Shown here: in pieces, positions 57,650 to 64,000 of the stretch
How positions within the stretch are numbered: position 1 is the stretch's first letter
Layout: each line of letters starts with the position of its first letter
Source: Entomospira culicis
Lineage (GTDB): Bacteria; Spirochaetota; Spirochaetia; WRBN01
DNA: 64,000 bases
Reading direction: 5' to 3'
NCBI RefSeq assembly: GCF_028748145.1
Contig: NZ_CP118181.1
Location: 193,433-257,432, forward strand
Notes under the pieces: model-generated
What the model was told of the DNA's origin: nothing
What the model saw: the letters and a program-made list of their open reading frames with translations, nothing else
Database searches by the model: none
Position numbers and translations under genes: made by a program

Positions 57650-59308
57650 ATGAAGTCTATCACCGCCTTGCAGAAAGCTCGATATGCTTATCTGCCCAAA
57701 CTGCCCAGTGCCCTTATGCAAGATGTCAAGAATGTTGTTGCGGTTAAGGGTTCTGCAACTGAAAGTTTCGCCGATCAGCAAGCGATTAAGCAACTTTTTC
57801 CACACACCTACGGCCAACCGATTGTCTCTTTTGAGAGTGGTGCCTCTTCGGCAACCTTCAATCCTATCAAGGTGGGTGTTATCCTCTCGGGTGGACAGGC
57901 ACCAGGTGGTCATAACGTTATTGCTGGCTTGTATGATGGCTTAAAAAAGGCTAATCCACAGAGTCAACTCTTTGGCTTTTTGGGTGGTCCATCGGGCTTG
58001 CTTGAGGCGAAGTACCTTGAAGTTACCGACAGCTTGATGGATGAGTATCGCAATACCGGTGGCTTTGATATGATTCAATCTGGGCGCACCAAGTTGGAGA
58101 GTAGTGAGCAGTTTGATTTGGTCTTGGAGAATGCACAGAAGCTCTCTTTGGATGCTCTTGTCGTGATTGGTGGTGATGACAGCAATACCAATGGCGCTGT
58201 CTTGGCGGAGTACTTTAAGGCAAAGAATAGTTCCATTCAAGTGATTGGTTGCCCTAAAACCATCGATGGTGATCTCAAGAATCAGTTTATCGAGACGAGC
58301 TTTGGCTTTGACACCGCTGCCAAAACCTACTCGGAGTTGATTGGTAATATTGCACGCGATGCGATGTCGGCGCGTAAGTATTGGCACTTTATCAAATTGA
58401 TGGGTCGATCGGCAAGCCACATTGCGCTTGAGTGCGCCCTTCAGACGCGTCCTAATGTAACGTTGATTAGCGAAGAGGTTGAGGCTAAACAGATGACCTT
58501 AGCTGACGTTGTGCAAGAGATTGCTCATAGTGTGATGAAACGTGCTGAAAAGGGCTGGAATTTTGGTATCGTGCTGATTCCAGAAGGATTGGTTGAATTT
58601 ATCCCTGAAATTAAGGCGCTCATCGCCAAGCTAAATGATATGATGAGCGAAAAAGCTGACGAATTTGGTGCAATCGAGCTAGAAAAGCAACCGGAGTGGG
58701 TGCATGCGCAACTCGATGCCAAGAGTGCCGAGGTCTATGCTTCGCTCCCGCGCGATATTCAATTTCAACTTATTTTAGATCGCGATCCACATGGTAATGT
58801 GCAGGTTTCTCTCATCGAAACCGAGAAGCTTCTCTCCAAAATGGTGGCAAGTTACCTAGAGAAGGCTAAGGCTGAAGGTAAGTATAAGGGTAAGTTCGCA
58901 CCGTTAGGACACTTCTTTGGTTATGAAGGACGATGCGCTTTTCCTAGTAATTTTGATGCAGACTACTGCTACAGCTTGGGTTACACCTCCTTCTTGTTGA
59001 TTGCTAATGGCATGACTGGTTATATCAGCAGTTTACGCGAGTTGCAACGCCCTGCTAGTGAGTGGGTTGCTGGTGGTATCCCGCTCACGATGATGATGAA
59101 TATGGAGCGTCGCCACGGCGAGATGAAGCCAGTTATCCGTAAGGCGCTGGTGGAGCTCAATGGCAAACCATTCCAGTACTTTGCGCATGTGCGTGAAAAG
59201 TGGGCGGTGGAGAACGACTTTGCCTATCCTGGGGCGATTCAATATTATGGTCCAACCGAGGTCTGTGATCAAACGTCGATTACGTTAGGTCTGGAGAAGA
59301 GCAAGTAG
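57650..59308 (+). CDS. pfp: PPi-dependent 6-phosphofructokinase, long form
   Basis: 552 residues. PFK motifs [15 protein letters not shown] (about 77-91), [19 protein letters not shown] (about 170; GGDD, where the second Asp marks the PPi-dependent type rather than GGDGS of ATP-PFK), [12 protein letters not shown] (about 203; the Lys favours PPi), and [14 protein letters not shown]. The family of about 550 residues is that of spirochaete and plant PFP. Reversible fructose-6-phosphate phosphorylation with PPi. RBS AAGGAG is 13 bases upstream, rather far. Own bidirectional terminator. Confidence 0.93.
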   Translation: MKSITALQKARYAYLPKLPSALMQDVKNVVAVKGSATESFADQQAIKQLFPHTYGQPIVSFESGASSATFNPIKVGVILSGGQAPGGHNVIAGLYDGLKKANPQSQLFGFLGGPSGLLEAKYLEVTDSLMDEYRNTGGFDMIQSGRTKLESSEQFDLVLENAQKLSLDALVVIGGDDSNTNGAVLAEYFKAKNSSIQVIGCPKTIDGDLKNQFIETSFGFDTAAKTYSELIGNIARDAMSARKYWHFIKLMGRSASHIALECALQTRPNVTLISEEVEAKQMTLADVVQEIAHSVMKRAEKGWNFGIVLIPEGLVEFIPEIKALIAKLNDMMSEKADEFGAIELEKQPEWVHAQLDAKSAEVYASLPRDIQFQLILDRDPHGNVQVSLIETEKLLSKMVASYLEKAKAEGKYKGKFAPLGHFFGYEGRCAFPSNFDADYCYSLGYTSFLLIANGMTGYISSLRELQRPASEWVAGGIPLTMMMNMERRHGEMKPVIRKALVELNGKPFQYFAHVREKWAVENDFAYPGAIQYYGPTEVCDQTSITLGLEKSK

Positions 59309-59323
59309 GATCGCAAAGAAGAA

Positions 59324-59347
59324 AAGGGACGAAGCCGTCCCTTTTTT
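59324..59347. terminator. Bidirectional terminator between pfp and the chemotaxis operon end
   Basis: Stem AAGGGACG / CGTCCCTT, four-base loop, A-run on the left and T-run on the right. Confidence 0.88.
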
Positions 59348-59377
59348 ATATTATATTCACGATAAGTTCAAGCATGA

Positions 59378-59926
59378 TTATTCTGGCTTTTTACGCGGAA
59401 TATAATGTAGTTCGACAATGCCATCAACGCTTCGTTGTTCGATAAGGGAGAGTTTGATCTCCGCTTCTTCGCGTTGGGCAAAGAGCAGAATGCCCTCACC
59501 CAAGAGGGTAGGGATGATCGAGATGATATACTTATCGATGAGATTTTTTGACATAAAGGTATGAATCAATCGCGCTCCGCCAACCAACCAAATATCTTGT
59601 TGAGAAGTTTTACGAATTTCATGAAGGATTTGACTAGGACTGTTTCGTATGAAGTGCACATCAGGTTGTGCTGGATATGCTTTAGAGGTAAAGACATAGC
59701 TGGGTTTATCTGGATAAGGCCAGGCATCGGGCGAGAGATGCTCGATGATTTCACGATACGTAGTGGCTCCCATGAGGAGTGTACCTATGGTATCGTAAAA
59801 TTGCGCATATCCATTGTCGATATCTTCACGCGCACTTTCTCCAAGCAACCAGTCCATCGCGTGATTTTTTTTAGCGAGATATCCATCTAAACTCATTGCT
59901 ACGTAAAGAATGACTTTTCCTGACAC
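59378..59926 (-). CDS. Dihydrofolate-reductase-like (RibD C-terminal) protein
   Basis: 182 residues from GTG; AGGA nine bases upstream. Family pattern: VILYVAMSLDGYLAKKN, MDWLLGE, LLMGATTYREI, SYVFTSKAY and IWLVGGARLIHTF (a G-G-x-x-L binding loop) then PTLLGEGILLF. Belongs to the DHFR/RibD-C-like reductase group with unknown substrate (often called YyaP/YwjB type). Not the main DHFR because the folate-site Trp/Asp pattern is missing. Starts 8 bp after era; last gene of the operon. Confidence 0.85.
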   Translation of the reverse strand: MSGKVILYVAMSLDGYLAKKNHAMDWLLGESAREDIDNGYAQFYDTIGTLLMGATTYREIIEHLSPDAWPYPDKPSYVFTSKAYPAQPDVHFIRNSPSQILHEIRKTSQQDIWLVGGARLIHTFMSKNLIDKYIISIIPTLLGEGILLFAQREEAEIKLSLIEQRSVDGIVELHYIPRKKPE

Positions 59927-59934
59927 GAAAATTC

Positions 59935-60831
59935 CTAAGGGGTTAAGATTTGACTAAGGCGATGTTCATTGCTACGCCAATCTTTATCAACCTTTATTTG
60001 GATATCAAGATCGATTTTATAAGGAAAAACCGTCGATAACTCTTTGAGAGAAGCAATACGAATTTTACGTAGATTTGACGCACCCTTACCAATGAGGATC
60101 GGCTTTTGGCTTTCACGTTCTACTACCAGCGCCACCCGTACCCAGAGCCGCGCGCCTTTCATCTGGAGATCCTCTATTTTAACATAGAGCGCATGAGGAA
60201 TTTCTTCTTTGAGGGAAAGAATCGCATGTTTACGCAAAATTTCAGCGATGCGCAAGGAGGGTTCTTGATCCGTGTAAATATCTTCAGGATAGAGCATAGG
60301 CCCTACGGGAAGAAGTGAAGTTAAGTGATGTAGTAGGGGATGGATGCCCATGTTTTCTTTTGCAGATATTTTGAATATCTCTTTGTTAGGAAAGAGTTTG
60401 TTAAAAAACAGCATATAGTCTACGGTAAAGTTTTTGGCTTTATCGGTTTTGTTTAGCGCAATAACCACGGGTTGCGAAACGCTTTTGAGAAGTGTGGCGA
60501 TTGCCATCTCCTCCTCGGCAATTTTACGGGTAACGTCCACGAGATAGAGAATTACATCGGCCTCTTCCATGCCCAGTTTGGCTTGATTGAGTAAGTGGCG
60601 ATTAAAGCGTTTTTCGCTACTGTGAATACCGGGGGTGTCGGTGAAGATAAGTTGCGCATCGGTGGTGTTAAGGATGCCTCGCACCCGTTGTCTGGTACTT
60701 TGCGGTAGCGCAGCAACGATAGCGAGGTTATGACCCACCACACGATTAATAAAGGTACTCTTACCGGTACTAGGACGACCAATAAGAGCAATGAATCCTA
60801 CGTGTTTTGCTTGGGGGGTGAAACTATCCAA
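59935..60831 (-). CDS. era: GTPase Era
   Basis: 298 residues. G1 GRPSTGKST (about 17-25), G2 region STRQR, G3 DTPGI (about 61), G4 ALNKTD (about 123), G5 SAKEN (about 155), then a C-terminal KH domain (about 205-290; GKGASNLRKI). Era binds 16S rRNA in 30S assembly. Two unusual points: G1 has STG in place of NVG, and it lies in a chemotaxis operon directly after cheY (no gap). Confidence 0.94.
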   Translation of the reverse strand: MDSFTPQAKHVGFIALIGRPSTGKSTFINRVVGHNLAIVAALPQSTRQRVRGILNTTDAQLIFTDTPGIHSSEKRFNRHLLNQAKLGMEEADVILYLVDVTRKIAEEEMAIATLLKSVSQPVVIALNKTDKAKNFTVDYMLFFNKLFPNKEIFKISAKENMGIHPLLHHLTSLLPVGPMLYPEDIYTDQEPSLRIAEILRKHAILSLKEEIPHALYVKIEDLQMKGARLWVRVALVVERESQKPILIGKGASNLRKIRIASLKELSTVFPYKIDLDIQIKVDKDWRSNEHRLSQILTP

Positions 60832-61275
60832 TTAGCCTTCAACCTTAACAACACTGACCACGCGCTCTAAAACTTTTTTACGATCTAGTGGCTTAACGAT
60901 ATAGTTTTTCGCACCCAAAAGGAGCGATTTTTTGACTAAATCTTGGCGACCCAAGGCAGAAATCATGACGATTTTCGCATTGGGATCAAATTCCATGATC
61001 TTCTCAAGGGCAGTAACTCCGTCCATTTTTGGCATGGTAATGTCCATAGTAACGAGATCAATTTTAGATTGTAGCTCTTGGTATTTCTTTACCGCCTCTT
61101 CCCCATCACCAGCGGTAGTAATAACCTCAAACCCTTCACTGGTAAGGATTTGTCCAATCTGCTTGGCTATAAAGATGGAGTCATCCACCACCATAACTCG
61201 AAACGGAGTCCCATCGGCACGTACACCCTCGGGCGCTTTGGTAGCAATTCCTGGAATATCTGATGCACCTTTCAT
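60832..61275 (-). CDS. cheY: Chemotaxis response regulator CheY
   Basis: 147 residues with a 25-residue N-terminal extension (MKGASDIPGIATKAPEGVRA), then a single receiver domain: VDDS (acid pocket), phosphorylation site Asp in VTMDITMPKMDG (about 78), Ser in MISALG, Lys in IVKPLDRKK. It signals from CheA to the FliM/FliG motor switch. It ends next to era and starts overlapping cheX. Confidence 0.95.
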   Translation of the reverse strand: MKGASDIPGIATKAPEGVRADGTPFRVMVVDDSIFIAKQIGQILTSEGFEVITTAGDGEEAVKKYQELQSKIDLVTMDITMPKMDGVTALEKIMEFDPNAKIVMISALGRQDLVKKSLLLGAKNYIVKPLDRKKVLERVVSVVKVEG

Positions 61276-61739
61276 TATCTTCTCTCCTTTATCGCAACAT
61301 TAATTTCAATCTTACCCATTGTGGTCATCATCGGTACGACAATTGCCTCGACACCGACGTCATGAATTTTGAGGTTGTCGCCAATGATGACCGCAGGTGG
61401 GGTCAAATCGAAGCGAAACCCTAACTCATGAAGACGCGTAACGGCATGCCCAGTAACCATATTCGCAAGCTCGCTCAATGTCGATTTCGAGAGATCATCA
61501 AGCTCGGTAATCTCCTCAAAATTCATCGCCGAGACCACTTTTAGGGAGGTGTCCTTGTCCATATCAATGAGGATACGCCCCTCAACTGCGCCTGCAAGAC
61601 CAACAATTGTCGCTACGCCCATAATGGATTGAGTGTTATTTTTAAGATAGATAGATCCTCGCTTCACATCGCAGTTGAGAACCTCTCTAATGACAGAAAA
61701 TGCTGATTCAACAAAAGGGTTTATGTAATCTACCCGCAT
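61275..61739 (-). CDS. cheX: CheY-P phosphatase CheX
   Basis: 154 residues. CheC/CheX signature S-x3-E-x2-N: STLSELANMVTG at about residues 84-95, followed by Pro of TPPAVI at the expected distance. The N-terminal MRVDYINPFVESAFSVI is the usual start. It removes phosphate from CheY; spirochaetes use CheX instead of CheZ. The start has AGAGG upstream and a 1-bp overlap with cheY. Confidence 0.93.
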   Translation of the reverse strand: MRVDYINPFVESAFSVIREVLNCDVKRGSIYLKNNTQSIMGVATIVGLAGAVEGRILIDMDKDTSLKVVSAMNFEEITELDDLSKSTLSELANMVTGHAVTRLHELGFRFDLTPPAVIIGDNLKIHDVGVEAIVVPMMTTMGKIEINVAIKERR

Positions 61740-61769
61740 ACTAAGCCTCTTCTTTATATAAAATTTTCA

Positions 61770-63332
61770 TTACTCTATTTTTTTGTAAATAGATAAATAT
61801 TGACTGTCCACAGGCTTCCACTTCTGGTCATGCAACTCTTCGTGGTCGCCTAGAACCATAACTGTTCCTATTTCCGCGCCGTTATTGGCAACCTCCAAGA
61901 AATTCTGTATTTCATCTTCTGTTAGATAAGAGAGGATGTCGCGGGCTACAATAAGATTGATGCCTGGAAAGTTTTGCACATTGACGACGTCGGCATATTC
62001 AAAGATGATGAAATTTTTGTACTCATTTTTAAATTGAAGTCCTTGCGTGCTTTCCGTCATGAGCATATCGAAATTTTCAGGAAGCTCGTGGCTTTCGAAG
62101 GTAAGGTGAGGGGCTTGGGATGCGAGAATAAGATCAATGTCCTGGGCATAAACCTTAGGTGTATTACTCACTCCGTTCACTAATACTGTGCCTAATACAG
62201 AATAAGATTCATGTCCAGTAGCACAACCTGGATTCCAAATGTGATAAATGCCTTTTTCTTGCGGACTAAGATGATCATTAAGTTCGTCCATCATCTCTTT
62301 AGACCACAATTGCCCTGTCTTTGCCGAGAAGAAACCCTTAAGGAAACGCAACGCATCGTCCTCTTCATTTAGTTCCAGAGATTTGCCCTTATCTAGGTAT
62401 TCATTGGCGCGCTGTGCGATCCAGTTTTCATTGATATGGGTAACGCGGAAAGAGATAAGATCTGCGAGGTCGGCAACTAATTGCTCCCATCCTCTCTCAT
62501 CTCCCTTAAAGGTAACCCTTCGAGTATGATGTTTCCCATCCGAGAGGAGATCCTCAATATCAGGCTGAATGAGAATGTCGGCGTTGGGCTCAGGCATATT
62601 ATTAAGCATATCTAAGAGTGCTTGCGTTTGTGCATCTGGTTCAACCTGTACGCTAGCAGGTATCTCTTGCTCCACCGCAACAAAGGGTTCGATAACCTCT
62701 GGGGTTTTCACGAAAGATTGACTTGTTGGTTGTGAGGTTGGCGTAGCTGGAGTGGATGGAGTCGGGGTACTTGCCGTAGGCTCAGGTTGTGCAGGAGCTG
62801 GGACAGCGGCGACCTCTTCTTCATGCGCTTCCTCTTTAGCAAGTTCATCATCCATAAGATCCTTGGCAATGCCGAAAATTTGATGGATGTTGAGCAATAC
62901 GTAGAGGCGATCCTCACGATCGATGATGCCTTCAATGTACTGGATATTGATTTCGGCGAACATGGGGTGAGCTGGCTGGATATCCCGACGATCGATTCCG
63001 ACGACTTTTTCAATAGAGTCTACAACGAGCCCTAGGGTGGTGTTTTTTACGCGACAGATGAGAATGCCTTCGACTTTTTCATCCTTATGGACTGGCAGAC
63101 CAAAGAATTGGCGTAAATCGACAATCGGAATAATCTCTCCGCGCAGGTTGTAGACACCGCGTACAAAGTGAGGGGTATTAGGGACGTAGGTAAATCTCCC
63201 TCCTCTTGAAATTTCACGTACGCTCATGATATCGACACCATAATCTTTTCCAGCAAGTGTAAAGGTAACGGCTTTGTAATCCACCATTGCCATGGTGCTT
63301 TTATGCATATGTTCTTGGTCTGTTTCTACCAT
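61770..63332 (-). CDS. CheW–CheR-like fusion protein
   Basis: 520 residues. CheW domain (about 10-155): LAGKDYGVDIMSVREI, PHFVRGVYNLRGEIIPIVDLRQ and IEKVVGI. Then a Pro/Thr/Ser/Glu linker (about 165-270) and a CheR-like methyltransferase fold (about 275-520). In the SAM motif the usual GCSTGEEPYS is GCATGHESYS (Glu to His), and the N-terminal helical part is reduced, so methyltransferase activity may be altered. T. pallidum has a similar CheW/CheR hybrid. ATG overlaps the cheA stop by 7 bp. Confidence 0.85.
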   Translation of the reverse strand: MVETDQEHMHKSTMAMVDYKAVTFTLAGKDYGVDIMSVREISRGGRFTYVPNTPHFVRGVYNLRGEIIPIVDLRQFFGLPVHKDEKVEGILICRVKNTTLGLVVDSIEKVVGIDRRDIQPAHPMFAEINIQYIEGIIDREDRLYVLLNIHQIFGIAKDLMDDELAKEEAHEEEVAAVPAPAQPEPTASTPTPSTPATPTSQPTSQSFVKTPEVIEPFVAVEQEIPASVQVEPDAQTQALLDMLNNMPEPNADILIQPDIEDLLSDGKHHTRRVTFKGDERGWEQLVADLADLISFRVTHINENWIAQRANEYLDKGKSLELNEEDDALRFLKGFFSAKTGQLWSKEMMDELNDHLSPQEKGIYHIWNPGCATGHESYSVLGTVLVNGVSNTPKVYAQDIDLILASQAPHLTFESHELPENFDMLMTESTQGLQFKNEYKNFIIFEYADVVNVQNFPGINLIVARDILSYLTEDEIQNFLEVANNGAEIGTVMVLGDHEELHDQKWKPVDSQYLSIYKKIE

Positions 63333-64000
63333 TTCTCATTCTCCTCTAGAACGATATCGGGGTTGTTGCTGACTTCGCGCTCTTTGATCTCTTGGTTGAG
63401 ACCCAAAGCTAAAAGTTGCCCTACATCGACAATAAGGCTTACGGAACCGTCGCCTAAGATGGTTGCCCCTGCAACCCCTGGGGTACTAGTATATTGATCG
63501 CGTAGGGGTTTAATCACGACATCTTCCTCACCAATAAGTGCATCGACCATAAGACCGATCTTCTTCTCTTCGGTACCCACCACAACGATAAAGTTGTAGT
63601 CGGCACTCTTTTCTTCGCTGGGGAGCTGGAAGAGTTTACTTAGGCGCAAGATGGAGACAACATCTTCGCGAACATTAAAGACCTCATAGCCATCGAGATG
63701 CATAATAACCTCTGGCTTGATACGGAAGCTCTCCAAAACGGAGGTGATGGGGATAACATAAATGCTGTCAGCAACACGCACCATAAGACCTTGAATAATC
63801 GCCAAGGTGAGCGGGAGTTTAATGGTGAAGGTAGACCCTTTACCGTATTCGCTCCAGATGGTGATCTCACCGTTGAGTTTTTCGATAGATTTTCTCACCA
63901 CATCGAGCCCGACACCACGTCCTGAGATATCGGTAATTTGCTTGGCGGTGGAGAAGCCAGGTTCCATAATAAGGTGAAAGGCTTCTTGATCAGAAATCAC
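63326..64000 (-). CDS. cheA: Chemotaxis histidine kinase CheA, C-terminal half (partial)
   Basis: The frame runs off the right edge and gives 224 residues. It has the end of the ATPase (the F box PGFSTAKQITDISGRGVGLDVV and G2 box EYGKGSTFTIKLPLTLAI) and the CheW-like regulatory domain (YVIPITSVLESFRI; FNVREDVVSILRLSKLFQ). Missing here: P1, P2, dimerisation and part of P4. First gene of cheA-cheW/R-cheX-cheY-era-(RibD-like) on the minus strand; any promoter is outside the window. Confidence 0.95.
   Translation of the reverse strand: MISDQEAFHLIMEPGFSTAKQITDISGRGVGLDVVRKSIEKLNGEITIWSEYGKGSTFTIKLPLTLAIIQGLMVRVADSIYVIPITSVLESFRIKPEVIMHLDGYEVFNVREDVVSILRLSKLFQLPSEEKSADYNFIVVVGTEEKKIGLMVDALIGEEDVVIKPLRDQYTSTPGVAGATILGDGSVSLIVDVGQLLALGLNQEIKEREVSNNPDIVLEENEKW

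Overview
The window looks like a spirochaete chromosome segment of moderate G+C. The clearest pointers are a cheA – cheW/cheR-fusion – cheX – cheY operon (a Treponema/Borrelia-type arrangement), a FliG1-like switch protein, a long PPi-dependent phosphofructokinase, cNMP-binding/TPR proteins and several outer-membrane beta-barrel candidates. I place it in Spirochaetota, probably order Spirochaetales; genus and species cannot be told from this sequence. There is no rRNA, CRISPR array, insertion sequence or phage gene. Both ends cut genes: the C-terminus of CorA on the left and the C-terminal half of CheA on the right.

Layout. 0-4.8 kb: corA end, a pair of cNMP-binding proteins, and a TPR lipo/secreted protein followed by the biotin ECF transporter bioY-bioM-bioN. 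4.8-11.8 kb: small secreted proteins, a tRNA-Ala(GGC)-murQ transcription unit, a RavA-like ATPase that has lost its Walker B core, a large porin-like protein, and small membrane proteins. 11.8-15.3 kb: cca, rbgA, rpsU (starting at AUC) and a TetR regulator. 15.3-17.8 kb: a run of four small secreted proteins of unknown role. 17.8-21.5 kb: znuABC and an inactive-looking LysM/M23 protein. 21.6-28.3 kb: pyrH, rlmN, adk, a small zinc-ribbon protein, and a DUF1538 membrane protein translationally coupled to a tandem PII-like protein. 28.4-36.5 kb: a SurA/PpiD-like chaperone, a DUF115/MptE-like protein, dinG, recA and a membrane protein that resembles an S2P/M50 protease without its active site. 36.5-47.7 kb: a housekeeping block rpmH-rnpA-yidD-yidC-khpB(jag)-priA, pgsA, then yajC-secDF-hisS-rlmE. 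47.7-54.4 kb: two GT4 glycosyltransferases, a histidinol-phosphatase-like PHP protein, a VanY-type carboxypeptidase and three small barrel-like outer-membrane proteins. 54.5-64 kb: full-length NifU, fliG1 and a coupled gene, pfp, a DHFR/RibD-like reductase, era, and the chemotaxis operon.

The genes form clear working groups: protein export and membrane insertion (yidC, yidD, yajC, secDF, khpB), translation and RNA (rpmH, rpsU, rnpA, cca, rbgA, era, rlmE, rlmN, hisS), DNA repair and restart (recA, dinG, priA), nutrient uptake (bioYMN, znuABC) and motility/chemotaxis (cheA/W-R/X/Y, fliG1, possibly the DUF115 protein).

The most unusual signals are regulatory. (1) rpsU has an excellent Shine-Dalgarno and sigma70 promoter but its only sensible start codon is AUC. 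(2) About ten genes have a sigma70-type -10 box only 5-9 nt before the start codon, and none of them has a well-placed Shine-Dalgarno, which predicts leaderless or nearly leaderless mRNAs. (3) Three families appear as pseudoenzymes (RavA-like, S2P-like, M23-like). (4) The DUF1538-PII-like pair may be a PII-gated membrane system.
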